In this document: positions 32,843 through 41,429 of the stretch, piece after piece
Numbering within the stretch: position 1 is the first letter of the stretch
How the letters are laid out: each line of letters begins with the position of its first letter
Assembly: GCF_029893635.1 (NCBI RefSeq)
Contig: NZ_JARXYR010000002.1
Span: 1,277,001 to 1,341,000, forward strand
Reading direction: 5' to 3'
Length of the DNA stretch: 64,000 nt
Source of the DNA: Variovorax sp. TBS-050B
Lineage (GTDB): Bacteria > Pseudomonadota > Gammaproteobacteria > Burkholderiales > Burkholderiaceae_C
Translations under genes and position numbers: made by a program
Notes under the pieces: generated by a model
What the model was told of the DNA's origin: nothing
Database searches by the model: none
What the model saw: the letters and a program-made list of their open reading frames with translations, nothing else

Positions 32843-33154
32843 TCACGAAGGAAGCGCGGGCATCATGCGGCCGCAGTGCCAGCACTGCTCGAAGCCGCCT
32901 TCGATGCGCTCGCCGCAGGCGCAATGCCAGTCGCGCTGCGGCCGGTGCTGCGCCGCATGCAGCACCTGCTGGGCGCGCTCCAACTGGCCGTCGTCGTCGA
33001 TCCAGATCTCGGGCAGGCACTGGTCGGGCGGCAATTGGCCCATCACTGCACCGAGGAATTCACGCTGCACGCTGGCCCCGATGCCTTCCTCGCGCAAGGC
33101 ATGCACCCACAAGGTGGCGATCGCGAGATTGGGGGCCTGGGCCAGACGGCGCAT
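32843..33154 (-). CDS. DUF2007-like protein with C-terminal zinc ribbon
   Basis: A 103-residue protein. The N-terminal half (LAIATLWVHALREEGIGASV, LPEIWIDDDGQLERAQQVLH) looks like the DUF2007 fold related to PII-like signalling proteins; the C-terminal end has a CxC...CxxC set (WHCACGERIEGGFEQCWHCG) that can bind one zinc. Function is unknown. It lies 8 bases after the DUF3717/DUF1289 gene and is probably in the same transcript. I chose ATG 33152-33154; a few upstream in-frame codons without a good RBS are possible. Confidence 0.7.
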   Translation of the reverse strand: MRRLAQAPNLAIATLWVHALREEGIGASVQREFLGAVMGQLPPDQCLPEIWIDDDGQLERAQQVLHAAQHRPQRDWHCACGERIEGGFEQCWHCGRMMPALPS

Positions 33155-33162
33155 GAGAGTGC

Positions 33163-33639
33163 TCAGGGCGTGTCGTCCGGGCCGAGGGGCGCCGCGGGAT
33201 CGTTGGGACCGTCGTCCGGCCATGGCGGAGGCTCGGCCTCGCGCGCGCGTTCCGCATAGCGGTTGAAGCGCCACGCCGAGTCTTCCATGGTGATGCGGCG
33301 CCAGGTCGCGCGCTTCTCGGCGGGCGTCATGGCGGGCCAGTGCTGCACCTCGTCGAAACTGCGGCCGCAGCCCTTGCACTCGTCGTCGCCCTGGCTGGTG
33401 GAGCAGATGGCGATGCAGGGCGTGTCGGGCGTGCTGTGGTACCAGTCGAGCCAGGCGGCCCAGGCCGCGGCGGGGAAACCCTCTTCGGCGACCTCGTCCT
33501 CGTGGTGGAACACCATCAGCGCATAGACCTCGGCCAGCGCGCGCAGCTCGGGCGCGAGCGTGACGCCGTCGGGCGACGGACGCTTGGCGCGCCAGTGGTT
33601 GATGGCGGCCTCGATGTCGGTGATGTGAATGGCGGCCAT
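33163..33639 (-). CDS. DUF3717 + DUF1289 domain protein with zinc-type cysteine cluster
   Basis: A 158-residue protein of unknown function. The N-terminal part (HITDIEAAINHWRAKRPSPD, then ELRALAEVYALMVFH) matches DUF3717; the C-terminal part has the DUF1289 cysteine pattern PCIAICSTSQGDDECKGCGR followed by FDEVQHWPAMTPAEKRATW and RRI. Four Cys (Cys, Cys, Cys-X2-Cys) suggest a metal site. DUF1289 proteins are common in beta-proteobacteria and have no established role. I chose ATG 33637-33639, which starts the DUF3717 homology; the frame is open for 10 more codons. It begins a two-gene leftward unit with the DUF2007-like gene. Confidence 0.8.
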   Translation of the reverse strand: MAAIHITDIEAAINHWRAKRPSPDGVTLAPELRALAEVYALMVFHHEDEVAEEGFPAAAWAAWLDWYHSTPDTPCIAICSTSQGDDECKGCGRSFDEVQHWPAMTPAEKRATWRRITMEDSAWRFNRYAERAREAEPPPWPDDGPNDPAAPLGPDDTP

Positions 33640-33811
33640 GGGCGGGAAAAAGCAGCGAGCGGCGATCATAGTCCGGCAATTCCCCGCGGCGGCCGAAGGG
33701 TATAGGCACTATGAAAATCGGAGCATCATTCGGCGCGGTTGCTAGCGTTTCGGGAGGTATGCTCAAAATTCCCGAAAACTTTTGGTTGCCAGATCGGGGG
33801 GCGCGATGCTC

Positions 33812-33935
33812 TAATCCCCCCACGAAGGGGAGTAGCTCCCGACTGCCATCCACGATGGCGGGCATCGCCAGGTCGTCAATACGAAGCACAACACTTCCGG
33901 CCTGTCGGACGACGCGTGTCCCGCGGGATGCGCGC
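33812..33935 (+). ncRNA. yybP-ykoY manganese riboswitch
   Basis: The 486-base gap upstream of terC contains the hallmark GAAGGGGAGTAGC (33824-33836) of loop L1, then a P2 hairpin (GACTGCCATC...GATGGCGGGC), and the L3-type AGGTCGTCAATACGAAGCAC (33870-33889). The two conserved segments contact Mn2+ in the known structures. TerC/YkoY membrane proteins are the standard genes under this riboswitch, so Mn2+ binding probably turns on export. Ends are approximate; a GGGGGG/CCCCCC hairpin (33795-33820) just before and a palindromic hairpin after may be parts of the leader. I see no gene elsewhere in this gap. Confidence 0.85.
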
Positions 33936-33948
33936 TGTCGAGCAAGAC

Positions 33949-33981
33949 CTTCGATTTGAACCTGCGCAGGTTTGGTCGAAG
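33949..33981 (+). other. nested hairpin in the terC leader, possible expression platform
   Basis: The 14-base perfect palindrome AACCTGCGCAGGTT (33959-33972) sits inside an outer stem CTTCGA (33949-33954) / TCGAAG (33976-33981). It lies just after the riboswitch aptamer and 145 bases before terC. No T tract follows, so it could be an anti-structure or a Rho-related element rather than an intrinsic terminator. Confidence 0.4.
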
Positions 33982-34125
33982 CGTTCACTGGACTCCCGGT
34001 CATCACGACTGGTCTTCGTCATCGCTCCGGCCATCCCCACGCGGGATGAATCGAAACGCAACGCATGCGCCGGACTGTCGCCCTCCCAGCCAGAGGCAGC
34101 CGGCACACGAAGACGAGAGGAATCT

Positions 34126-34875
34126 ATGGAACAGTTCATGACCCCGGAGTTCTGGGTCGCGGTCGGTCAGATCATCATGATCGACATCCTGCTCGGTGGC
34201 GACAACGCCGTCGTCATCGCCCTGGCCTGCCGCAAGCTGCCGCCCGCCCAGCGCACCCAGGGCATCCTGTGGGGCACCGCCGGCGCCATTGCGCTGCGGG
34301 TGATCCTGATCTTCTTCGCGCTCACGCTGCTGGCCATTCCGTTCCTGAAGCTCGCCGGCGCCGTGCTGCTGCTGTGGATCGGCGTGAAGCTGCTCGCACC
34401 CGAGCATGACGATGCGCACGGCAACATCGCCGCGAGCGACAAGCTCTGGGGCGCGGTCAAGACCGTGATCATCGCCGACCTGGTGATGAGCGTGGACAAC
34501 GTGATCGCCATCGCGGGTGCCGCGCAGGGTGCCGGTCAGGCGCACCAGATGCCGCTCGTGATCTTCGGCCTGCTGGTGAGCATTCCGATCATCGTCTGGG
34601 GCAGCCAGCTGGTCATCAAGCTGATGGACCGCTTCCCGATCATCATCACGGCCGGCGGCATGCTGCTGGGCTGGATCGCCGGCACGATGGCCGTGTCCGA
34701 TCCCGCGCTGGCGAACACCGCGGCCTGGAACTGGGTGCCGAAGGTGCCTCAGACCGACACGATCCGTTATGCCGCCGGCGTCATCGGCGCGCTGCTGGTG
34801 CTGGTCATTGGCAAGTGGGTGGCTGCACGCCAGGCGCGCCAGCGCCCGGCCGAAGCCGCCACGAGCAGCAGCTGA
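34126..34875 (+). CDS. TerC family integral membrane protein, probable Mn2+ exporter
   Basis: A 249-residue polytopic membrane protein of the TerC/Alx/YkoY family with about seven transmembrane helices. The two conserved metal-site motifs are present: IDILLGGDNAVVIALACR (about residues 18-36) and ADLVMSVDNVIAIAGAAQGA (about 120-140). Members export Mn2+ (Alx, MntP functional analogues) or metallate exported enzymes. The leader carries a yybP-ykoY manganese riboswitch, which strongly supports a manganese role. GAGAGGAA precedes the ATG. The C-terminal tail is Arg/Ala/Ser-rich. A decayed terC fragment exists at 53281-53460. Confidence 0.92.
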   Translation: MEQFMTPEFWVAVGQIIMIDILLGGDNAVVIALACRKLPPAQRTQGILWGTAGAIALRVILIFFALTLLAIPFLKLAGAVLLLWIGVKLLAPEHDDAHGNIAASDKLWGAVKTVIIADLVMSVDNVIAIAGAAQGAGQAHQMPLVIFGLLVSIPIIVWGSQLVIKLMDRFPIIITAGGMLLGWIAGTMAVSDPALANTAAWNWVPKVPQTDTIRYAAGVIGALLVLVIGKWVAARQARQRPAEAATSSS

Positions 34876-34960
34876 GCCGCTGCTGCAGGCCCCGGCAAAA
34901 AAATGCGCTCGCGCTATCGACCAGTCTCTGTCACTCCAACTACTTGATCAGGAGCGGACC

Positions 34961-35425
34961 ATGGAAAAGATCATTCTCTATGTCGACGACGCCAGCTATG
35001 CCGCCGAGCAGTTCGCCGAACTCGCTCCGGACGCCGACAGCGTGGTGGCGCGCCACTGGGTGCTGGTGGCCTGCGCACCGCGCATGACGCATCGCATCAG
35101 CAAGTGGGTGAGCCACAGCGCACGGGAGAACTGGCGCGCCAAGTGGTTCAGCAAGGTGCAGGCGCAATTGCTGCCGCTGCTCGAGCGCAATGGCGGGCAG
35201 GTGACGCCGGTGCTCGCCAAGGGGCCGCTCACCGAACTGACGCAGCAGCTCAAGCGCGAGCATTCGGCCACGCACGTGGTCGATGCGCGGCGCCCGAAGA
35301 TCGGCGTGGACCTCGAACCCGTCACGCTCGACCAGACGCCGCCGCGCCAGTCGGGCTGGGCCTTTCCCGGCGCCGTGATGGGCATGGGCGCGTTGCTGGT
35401 GCTCGCCAACGAACTGGCCGAATAG
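34961..35425 (+). CDS. hypothetical protein downstream of terC (154 residues)
   Basis: A 154-residue soluble protein that I do not recognise by name. It starts MEKIILYVDDASYAAEQFAE, has a central ARHWVLVACAPRMTHRISKW, a region VTPVLAKGPLTELTQQLKRE, and a Gly/Ala hydrophobic C-terminal segment (WAFPGAVMGMGALLVLANEL). The N-terminal beta-alpha pattern and AKGPLTELTQ look like a universal-stress-protein or HUP-type fold, but no ATP-binding motif is visible. AGGAGCG precedes the ATG. It follows terC by 85 bases and ends 18 bases before a strong terminator, so it probably shares the Mn2+-controlled transcript. Confidence 0.75.
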   Translation: MEKIILYVDDASYAAEQFAELAPDADSVVARHWVLVACAPRMTHRISKWVSHSARENWRAKWFSKVQAQLLPLLERNGGQVTPVLAKGPLTELTQQLKREHSATHVVDARRPKIGVDLEPVTLDQTPPRQSGWAFPGAVMGMGALLVLANELAE

Positions 35426-35443
35426 GCGCGGCCGCCTCCTTCG

Positions 35444-35484
35444 ACGAGCCCCGGTGCGGCAACGCCCGGGGCTCGTTGTTTTTT
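35444..35484 (+). terminator. intrinsic terminator ending the terC transcript
   Basis: ACGAGCCCCGG (35444-35454) pairs with CCGGGGCTCGT (35466-35476) as an 11-bp stem with an 11-base loop, followed by TGTTTTTT (35477-35484). This is a textbook Rho-independent terminator between the terC pair and the holin-like gene. Confidence 0.92.
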
Positions 35485-35509
35485 GGAGGCCCTGCGGTAT
35501 CCTGCCGGC

Positions 35510-35863
35510 ATGCGCATCATCATCAAATGGCTGCTCAGTGCCGTCGCGCTGCTTGCCGTGGCCTACCTCTACAGCGGCGTGCACGTCAACAGCTTCGGCT
35601 CGGCGCTGATTGCCGCGGCCGTCATCGGCCTGCTCAACATGATCGTTCGGCCGGTGCTCGTGGTGCTGACGCTGCCGGTCACCATCGTGACGCTCGGGCT
35701 GTTCCTGTTCGTGATCAACGCGCTGCTGTTCTGGGCCGCGTCGGGCCTGCTCGGGGGCTTTCAGGTCAGCGGTTTCCTGGCGGCGCTGATCGGCTCGCTG
35801 ATCTATTCGCTGCTCGGCGTGATCATCGAGGCCGCGCTCGGCGGGCTGCTCCCGAAGCGCTGA
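35510..35863 (+). CDS. phage-holin-family-4 (YvlD-like) membrane protein
   Basis: A 117-residue protein with four transmembrane helices and almost no soluble parts (IIIKWLLSAVALLAVAYLY, ALIAAAVIGLLNMIVRPVLV, TLPVTIVTLGLFLFVINALL, FLAALIGSLIYSLLGVIIEA). The NMIVRPVLVVLTLPVTIVTL segment is the signature of the Phage_holin_4_2/YvlD family. Despite the name, such chromosomal genes are not phage remnants and are linked in Bacillus to envelope stress and membrane homeostasis. There is no phage gene nearby. It converges with the BepA-like gene with 6 bases between stops. Confidence 0.85.
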   Translation: MRIIIKWLLSAVALLAVAYLYSGVHVNSFGSALIAAAVIGLLNMIVRPVLVVLTLPVTIVTLGLFLFVINALLFWAASGLLGGFQVSGFLAALIGSLIYSLLGVIIEAALGGLLPKR

Positions 35864-35869
35864 TCCCCC

Positions 35870-37453
35870 TCACTTCAGCGGCGGCTCCTCGGCCTGCCGC
35901 TTCACCAAGGCTTCGACGGCCCGCGCGCGGCTGTCGATGATCGACGCCTCATAGTGGTCGACCGGCGCATCGGGCCTGCGCATGAGCTCCTGCGCCGCCT
36001 TGAGACGGTCGCGCGCGGCCGGGTAGTCGAGGATGGCGACGTTGGCTTCGGCCTCGGCCCGCACCGCGCGCACGGTGTCGTTCTGCGCGCCATACAGGTT
36101 GGCGAGTGCACGCCAGGCGGTCGCGTCGCGCGGATGGGTGGCCACCCAGTCGCGCAGCACCGGCACCATGGGCGCGGGCTGGCGCGTGGCGACCGCGGCG
36201 TCGGCCGCGAGCAGCATCTCGGGGCGCTCCTTCGACTTGAGGTCGACCAGCGTGGCGGCCCGCGCCGCGCCGCCGGCGGCCAGTTCGATCTCGGCGTCGA
36301 GCCAGCGCGCGAGCTTGGCTGCGGCGGCATCGTCGGCGGTGCGTGCCGCAAGGCGCTCGGCCAGCGCGCGCGCCGCCTTGTGATCGCGCAGTTCCTTGGC
36401 CGAGAGCGCGGCCGCATAGAGCGTGCCGGCCTGCTGGGCGGGGCTGCTTCTCGCGAACTCGCCGGTCGAGGCGGCGTTGACCCACAGCCGCAGCACGTCG
36501 ACGCCGGGCCGCGTGAGCACGCGGGCCCGTGCCGCGATCATGGCGTGGTCCATCGCGAGCGGCAGCGGCTCGACCGCATCCATGCGGAACTGGAAGCGGC
36601 CCTGCATGTCGGAAATGCGCTCGGAGTTGAGCGGATGGCTGCGCAGGTACGGATAGGAGCCGTTGTCGTTGAGCCGCGAGGCATGCTGCAGCTTCTCGAA
36701 CATCGTCGCCGCACCCTGCGGCGCGAACCCGGCCTGCGTCATCACGCCGAAGCCCACGCGGTCGGCCTCGCGCTCCATGTCGCGCGAGAAGCTCAGCTGG
36801 TTCTGCATGAAGAGCGCCTGGCTGCCCATGATGACCGCCTGGCCCGCGTCGGCGTTGCGGCTCTTGCTGGCCGCGATCATGCCGAGGATCAGGCCCGCGA
36901 TCATCAACGGCATCTGCCGGCCCTGCCTGCTCATGATGCGCGAGATGTGGCGCTGCGTGACGTGGGAGAGCTCGTGGCCGAGCACGGTGGCCAGCTCGTC
37001 GCGGCTGCCCACCGCCGCGATCAGGCCCATGTGGAGGCCGAGGTAGCCGCCCGGCAGTGCGAAGGCGTTGATGCTGCGGTCGCGCCCGAGAAGGATGGTC
37101 CAGGCGAAGCGCTCGTCGAGCTCGGGCGTGAGTTCGCCGCGCAGGCGGGCCGCGGCGAGCAACCGCTGCCAGATGTCCTGCACGTAGGCGGCGACCACGG
37201 GGTCATCGATGTAGTCGGTGTCGCGGTAGAGCTCGCGCGCGATCTGGTCGCCCAGCTGGCGCTCGGCGCTCGCGGTCATCTCGCCGCCGTCGCCCATGCC
37301 GGGCAGCACCTGCATCTGCGCGCCGGCCGGCACCGGCAGCAGCACCTGGCACGCGATCAGAACCGCGGCGCAGAGCGAGCGCAGCGCGGGCACGGCAGAA
37401 CCTGGGGTCTTGGCAGGAAGAGTCAAGCGCGGCATTCCTCTCGTCGATGGCAT
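35870..37453 (-). CDS. M48 family metalloprotease with TPR repeats (BepA/YfgC-like)
   Basis: A 527-residue periplasmic zinc protease/chaperone. After a signal peptide (about 26-48) comes the M48 domain with zinc motif HELSH (about residue 158, in [18 protein letters not shown]) and the third zinc ligand Glu in [20 protein letters not shown] long helical C-terminal part (about 300-527) has TPR-like repeats. BepA of Escherichia coli has the same layout, helps insert LptD and degrades stalled outer-membrane proteins. I used ATG 37451-37453; ATG 37433-37435 is an equal candidate that has AGAGGA but too close. The gene is divergent from moaC by 38 bases. Confidence 0.87.
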   Translation of the reverse strand: MPSTRGMPRLTLPAKTPGSAVPALRSLCAAVLIACQVLLPVPAGAQMQVLPGMGDGGEMTASAERQLGDQIARELYRDTDYIDDPVVAAYVQDIWQRLLAAARLRGELTPELDERFAWTILLGRDRSINAFALPGGYLGLHMGLIAAVGSRDELATVLGHELSHVTQRHISRIMSRQGRQMPLMIAGLILGMIAASKSRNADAGQAVIMGSQALFMQNQLSFSRDMEREADRVGFGVMTQAGFAPQGAATMFEKLQHASRLNDNGSYPYLRSHPLNSERISDMQGRFQFRMDAVEPLPLAMDHAMIAARARVLTRPGVDVLRLWVNAASTGEFARSSPAQQAGTLYAAALSAKELRDHKAARALAERLAARTADDAAAAKLARWLDAEIELAAGGAARAATLVDLKSKERPEMLLAADAAVATRQPAPMVPVLRDWVATHPRDATAWRALANLYGAQNDTVRAVRAEAEANVAILDYPAARDRLKAAQELMRRPDAPVDHYEASIIDSRARAVEALVKRQAEEPPLK

Positions 37454-37491
37454 GGGCTCGTATGATGCATCTCCGCACCGAATGTTCACAC

Positions 37492-37983
37492 ATGAGTAGC
37501 CACAGTCCGCTCACCCACTTCGACGCCCAGGGCCAGGCCCACATGGTCGACGTGGCGGCCAAGCCCGCCACGCACCGCGTTGCCGTCGCCACCGGCCGCA
37601 TCGAAATGCAGCCCGCCACGCTGGCATTGATCGAATCGGGCACCGCCAGGAAGGGCGACGTGCTCGGCATCGCGCGCATCGCCGGCATCCAGGCGGCCAA
37701 GAAGACCAGCGACCTGATCCCGCTGTGCCATCCGCTCGCGCTCACGCGCGTGGCGGTGGCCTTCGCGCTGGCCGAAAACAGCCAGACGCCGCAGGTGGCC
37801 TGCACCGCGACGGTCGAGACCGTCGGTCCCACGGGCGTCGAGATGGAAGCGCTGACCGCCGTGCAGGTGGCGCTGCTCACCATCTACGACATGTGCAAGG
37901 CGGTCGACCGCGGCATGCGGATCACCGACGTGCACGTGGTCGAGAAGCACGGCGGAAAGTCGGGGAGCTACGTCGCCGGCTGA
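37492..37983 (+). CDS. moaC: cyclic pyranopterin monophosphate synthase
   Basis: A 163-residue enzyme that converts the 8-dihydro-GTP product of MoaA to cyclic pyranopterin monophosphate, the first step specific to molybdenum cofactor. Family motifs in order: [35 protein letters not shown] (substrate-binding His), [31 protein letters not shown] and EKHGGKSG with the catalytic Lys. Length is standard. No other mo genes are adjacent. It converges with the PglL-like gene. ATG 37492 was chosen; 15 more codons upstream are open but antisense to the bepA-like gene. Confidence 0.95.
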   Translation: MSSHSPLTHFDAQGQAHMVDVAAKPATHRVAVATGRIEMQPATLALIESGTARKGDVLGIARIAGIQAAKKTSDLIPLCHPLALTRVAVAFALAENSQTPQVACTATVETVGPTGVEMEALTAVQVALLTIYDMCKAVDRGMRITDVHVVEKHGGKSGSYVAG

Positions 37984-38008
37984 AGCGCGGCCAGCGCCCG
38001 CCGACTGA

Positions 38009-39727
38009 CTAGGACGGCGCCCGGCCTTCCACCGGCTCGCCGGCGATCCAGCGCGCATAGGCCTCCGGAAAGGCGATGCGGAAGCGCTCGGCCTGCGCGC
38101 GCGCCTCTTCGTGCCGCCCCAGCAGCTCGGCGCTTTCGATCAGCTTGACGATCACGCGCGGCTCGGGCGAGAAATGCAGCGTGCGCTCGGCCAGCGCATG
38201 CATCGCGGCGGCATTGGCGGGTGTCACCGCCGTCAGCGTCAACTCGGCGAAGTCCACCTGCCTCGCGAAGAGCCAGGACCGCTTCGCCTTGGCGAGCGTG
38301 TCGTTCTCATAAGCCGGCAGGCGCTCGTCGCGCGGCAGATAGATCTGGCTGATGCGGATGTAGTCCCAGGTCGCGTAGCCGACCACCGTCATCAGCACCG
38401 CGGCCGCCACCGGCGCCAGCACCGATGCCTCGCGCCACCGCCGCCCGGGGCGCGGCCGGGCGGGCGGCGCCGGCCAGAGCATGCCGAGGCAGAGCCCGAA
38501 CACCAGCTGGAACGGCCCGTACCACAGCGGGTATTCGAGCAGGCTGTGCAGCGCGACCGCGCCCAGCACGCCCCAGGCCATCAGCCGGTCCGGATCGCGC
38601 TCGCGCCACGGCCGTGCCGCCAGCACCATCCAAGCGAAGGCGCCGCAGATCAGGATCGACGCCGGCAGGCCGAGCTCCACGGCCAGGTGAAGCGGCAGGT
38701 TGTGCGCGTTGTCGAGGATTTCGGGGAAGCGCGCCCCCCCGTACAGCGTGCTGTAGTGCGCATGGGCGAGTTCACCCCAGCCCCAGCCCGTGAGCGGACG
38801 CTCGGCGATCAACGACAGCACGTTGTGCCAGAGCACCAGCCGCGTGTGGTCGCCGGGCGCGCCTTCCTGCAGGCGGCGCATCATGCCTTCCACCTCGCCA
38901 GCGGCCAGTTGCGGCAGCAGCCAGGCGAAGGCGAAATAGATCGGCACCATCGCCAGCAGCACCAGGGGCGGCGGCAGACGGAAGTGCCCGCCGGCGGCGC
39001 GGTCCGCAACCGGCGCGCGGCGCTCCTGCCAGGCGATCCAGCTCGCCACCCCCACGATCGACAGCAACTGGAGCAGGCCCGTCCGCGAGGTCGACGCGGC
39101 CGCGGCCAGCAGCAGGAGCAGCGTCGCGCCCACCAGCCAGCGGCGCGTGCGCACCGCCGGCTGCGTGGCGTGGATCCACAGCGCAGCCACGAGCGCCATG
39201 CTGATCAGCGTGGCGAACTGGTTGCGCTGACGCAGGTTGCCGTAGGCCTGGCCCAGGGCCGGGGCGGTGGTCCAGGGGACCAGGGGCTCGGCGAGGCCGT
39301 AGTACTGGAGCAGGCCGAGGAGGGCGCTGAGGAGGCCGGCGGTGAGGAGGCCGGCGGCAAGCACTGCGGCCCCCCGGCGCGCGATGCCCGCACCGACGCA
39401 GGTCGCCGCCGTCACCGTACCGAGCACCACCAGCGGGGGCAGCCAAAGCGCGACCATGCCTCGAGAGGAAACCGCCAAACAGGACAGCAGGATCGCGCCC
39501 GCGCCGCCCGCCAACCAGGCCCACACGGCGCGCGACGGCCGATGGGGAGGCATGGCGAGCAGCATCGCCGCGACGGACGTCCAAGTCGCGAGGAGTTGCC
39601 ACGCCTGAACCGAGGGCCCGCCCACCAGCGGACAGAGGAACGGGAAAGCGACCAAGGCCGCGTGCAAAGCTCCGACGGCTTTTGGGGAAAGAGCGGCGGC
39701 TTCGAGAGGCGCTGCGCGGGAGGTCAT
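38009..39727 (-). CDS. PglL/Wzy-type O-oligosaccharyltransferase (pilin glycosylation)
   Basis: A 572-residue polytopic membrane protein with about 11-12 transmembrane helices in the first 440 residues, then a periplasmic C-terminal region with TPR-like helices (about 445-572). The large periplasmic loop has the Wzy_C signature: RTRLVLW-type GDHTRLVLWHNVLSLIAERP, TGWGWGELAHAHY and AHNLPLHLAVELGLPA, with the catalytic His of H-N-L-P. NLRQRNQFATLISMALVAAL (PglL_A domain) and the C-terminal Wzy_C_2 type mark it as PglL/TfpW family, transferring glycan from undecaprenyl carrier to pilin Ser/Thr. It is divergent from the pilE operon, supporting pilin as substrate. Confidence 0.87.
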   Translation of the reverse strand: MTSRAAPLEAAALSPKAVGALHAALVAFPFLCPLVGGPSVQAWQLLATWTSVAAMLLAMPPHRPSRAVWAWLAGGAGAILLSCLAVSSRGMVALWLPPLVVLGTVTAATCVGAGIARRGAAVLAAGLLTAGLLSALLGLLQYYGLAEPLVPWTTAPALGQAYGNLRQRNQFATLISMALVAALWIHATQPAVRTRRWLVGATLLLLLAAAASTSRTGLLQLLSIVGVASWIAWQERRAPVADRAAGGHFRLPPPLVLLAMVPIYFAFAWLLPQLAAGEVEGMMRRLQEGAPGDHTRLVLWHNVLSLIAERPLTGWGWGELAHAHYSTLYGGARFPEILDNAHNLPLHLAVELGLPASILICGAFAWMVLAARPWRERDPDRLMAWGVLGAVALHSLLEYPLWYGPFQLVFGLCLGMLWPAPPARPRPGRRWREASVLAPVAAAVLMTVVGYATWDYIRISQIYLPRDERLPAYENDTLAKAKRSWLFARQVDFAELTLTAVTPANAAAMHALAERTLHFSPEPRVIVKLIESAELLGRHEEARAQAERFRIAFPEAYARWIAGEPVEGRAPS

Positions 39728-39867
39728 CGGCGCGATTGTGCCGGGTGGCGAGCCGACGAGTGGCTATGCAACGGAGACGAGCGGTTTTGCAAAAAAACAC
39801 CAATCGAGACATTCTTTAACAAATGTCCCCAACTGTTGCCGACGGGCGAGAGCTCCCGTCCGGTGCC

Positions 39868-39873
39868 GAAAGG
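39868..39873 (+). promoter_or_regulatory. Shine-Dalgarno sequence deciding a TTG start of pilE
   Basis: GAAAGG is spaced 6 bases from TTG 39880. That start gives a 20-residue basic leader (LKKRTTRLRRLVISRRVLPG) before the prepilin cleavage site. The upstream ATG at 39823 lacks such a site and would give a 39-residue leader. Confidence 0.6.
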
Positions 39874-39879
39874 TCTCTC

Positions 39880-40362
39880 TTGAAGAAACGCACAACTCGC
39901 CTGCGCCGCCTTGTTATCTCGCGCCGTGTCCTGCCCGGTTTCACACTGATCGAAGTCATGATCGTGGTGGCGATCATCGCCATCCTCGCGGCCATCGCAG
40001 TTCCCTCGTACAACGACTACGTTCGTCGCGGGACGCTGCCGGAAGCCTTCAATGCGCTGTCCGACTTCCGCTCGAAGATGGAGCAGTACTACCAGGACAA
40101 CCGCAACTACGGAACCGCCGCCAAATGCGCGGCTGACGCGACCGCGGCGAATTGGAACAACTTTGCCGCCACGAAGCATTTTTCGTTCAGTTGCACGGCC
40201 AGCGGTGCCGCGTTCCAGAGCTACGTGATCACCGCGACGGGCAGCGGAACCGCCGCCGGACATGTCTACACGATCAACGAGACCGGTCTGCGCAAGACGA
40301 CGAAGTTCAAGAACGCCACCGTGGACCAGGAGTGCTGGCTCACCACAAGCGCCGCGTGTTGA
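39880..40362 (+). CDS. pilE: type IV pilus minor pilin PilE
   Basis: A 160-residue prepilin. A basic leader ends RVLPG, followed by the cleaved and N-methylated Phe (FTLIEVMIVVAIIAILAAIA), Glu at +5, then the alpha-1 helix and a globular head with four Cys (KCAADA, SFSCTA, ECWLTT, SAAC) that can make two disulfides. The PilD peptidase would cleave before Phe. The C-terminal head (GHVYTINETGLRKTTKF, ATVDQECW) is typical of PilE, which joins PilV, PilW, PilX and FimU/T to start pilus assembly with PilY1. The gene opens a seven-gene rightward operon. The start is probably TTG 39880; ATG 39823 is the alternative. Confidence 0.85.
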   Translation: MKKRTTRLRRLVISRRVLPGFTLIEVMIVVAIIAILAAIAVPSYNDYVRRGTLPEAFNALSDFRSKMEQYYQDNRNYGTAAKCAADATAANWNNFAATKHFSFSCTASGAAFQSYVITATGSGTAAGHVYTINETGLRKTTKFKNATVDQECWLTTSAAC

Positions 40363-40376
40363 GAACCGGGTCCGTG

Positions 40377-40979
40377 ATGAAGCAACGTGGCCTCACCATC
40401 ATCGAGCTCGTCGTCACGATCGCCGTGCTGGCGCTCATCCTCGCGCTCGCCATGCCGAGCATCGGGACATGGATGGACAACACCCGCATTCGGAATACCA
40501 CCGAGGCGCTGCAGAACGGCCTGCTCGCGGCGCGCACCGAAGCCATTCGGCGAAACCAGAACGTTTCCTTCTTTCTCGTGACGTTGAACGACGCTGGCAC
40601 CATGGACAACACCTGCGCGCTTTCGACGGAAAGCGGCTCCTGGGTGATCAGCGTCAGTTCGCCGGCGGGCAAGTGCGCCAGCGCACCCTCGACGACCGAC
40701 GCACCCATGATCGTTGATCGCCGCACGGTCCGGGATGGCGGCGGCGGGGTGAAAGTGACTGCGGACAACAGCATGGTCACCTTCAACAGCTTTGGCCGGG
40801 TCGTCTCCGCCGCGGGCGCCTCACTGACCCAGGTCGAAGTGACCGGGGTCAAGGACGGCACCCACTACCGCAACCTGCGGGTGAACGTGACGCCGTCCGG
40901 CGCGGTGCGGATGTGCGACCCGAACGTTCCCAGCACTGCCACCACCGATCCCCGCCTGTGCGCGGCCGAATCGAGGTAA
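40377..40979 (+). CDS. fimT: type IV pilus pseudopilin FimT/FimU (GspH family)
   Basis: A 200-residue minor pilin. The very short leader MKQRG precedes the cleaved LTIIELVVTIAVLALILALA with Glu at +5, then PSIGTWMDNTRIRNTTEALQ and LLAARTEAIRRNQNVSFFLV, the pattern of GspH/FimT. The globular end carries Cys pairs (TCALST, GKCASA, RMCDP, RLCAAE). It caps or primes the pilus with PilE/PilV/PilW/PilX. It starts 14 bases after pilE. ATG 40377 is used; GTG 40374 is directly upstream in frame. Confidence 0.88.
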   Translation: MKQRGLTIIELVVTIAVLALILALAMPSIGTWMDNTRIRNTTEALQNGLLAARTEAIRRNQNVSFFLVTLNDAGTMDNTCALSTESGSWVISVSSPAGKCASAPSTTDAPMIVDRRTVRDGGGGVKVTADNSMVTFNSFGRVVSAAGASLTQVEVTGVKDGTHYRNLRVNVTPSGAVRMCDPNVPSTATTDPRLCAAESR

Positions 40980-40986
40980 GACAGAC

Positions 40987-41427
40987 ATGCACGCACCACT
41001 CAAAGCCCGGTCACGCCGGGCCTCCGCACCCCCTCGCCATCGCGGCATCGCCCTGATCGAGGTGCTGGTCGCGATGCTGATCTTCATGCTCGGCGTGCTG
41101 GGCCTTGTCGGCCTGCAAAGCACCATGACGCGCACGCAGACCGACTCCAAGCTGCGCGCAGACGCATCCAACCTCGCCAGCGAAGTCATCGGCCGCATGT
41201 GGGTCGACATCGCCAATCTGTCCGGCTACCAGGGCACCACCACCTGCACCGCCCCTAGCTGCCTCGAATGGCGCGCCAAGGTGGCCACCGTGTTGCCAAG
41301 CGGGAGCGCCGTGATCACTGTCGCGGCCAGCGGCGACGTCGCGGTGACGGTCTCATGGACGATGCCTGGCGGCGAAACCCACAAGTACGTGACCCGCAGC
41401 ACCATCGCGCTCAGGACGGCGAGCTGA
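40987..41427 (+). CDS. pilV: type IV pilus modification protein PilV
   Basis: A 146-residue minor pilin with leader PRHRG, then IALIEVLVAMLIFMLGVLGL (Glu +5) and VGLQSTMTRTQTDSKLRADA, SNLASEVIGRMW, the PilV/GspI signature. The head has a likely disulfide CTAPSC. It links PilE-type subunits to the PilX/PilW/PilY1 complex at the pilus tip. It starts 7 bases after fimT; the stop is 2 bases before the pilW start. Confidence 0.9.
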   Translation: MHAPLKARSRRASAPPRHRGIALIEVLVAMLIFMLGVLGLVGLQSTMTRTQTDSKLRADASNLASEVIGRMWVDIANLSGYQGTTTCTAPSCLEWRAKVATVLPSGSAVITVAASGDVAVTVSWTMPGGETHKYVTRSTIALRTAS

Positions 41428-41429
41428 CC

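Noticed and set aside
29976..33020. 1014-codon open frame antisense to the TonB receptor and yaeQ
   Set aside because: Spans three real genes on the other strand and has low-complexity composition.
35510..35863. Prophage remnant because of the holin-family name
   Set aside because: The YvlD-type holin-4 family is a chromosomal membrane family; no phage genes or attachment sites are nearby.
39823..39825. ATG 39823 as the pilE start
   Set aside because: No ribosome site and an unusually long 39-residue leader; TTG 39880 has GAAAGG at proper distance. Kept as an alternative only.
39728..39879. Sigma-54 promoter for the pilE operon
   Set aside because: A TTGCA exists near 39787, but there is no GG at the required 10-base spacing.
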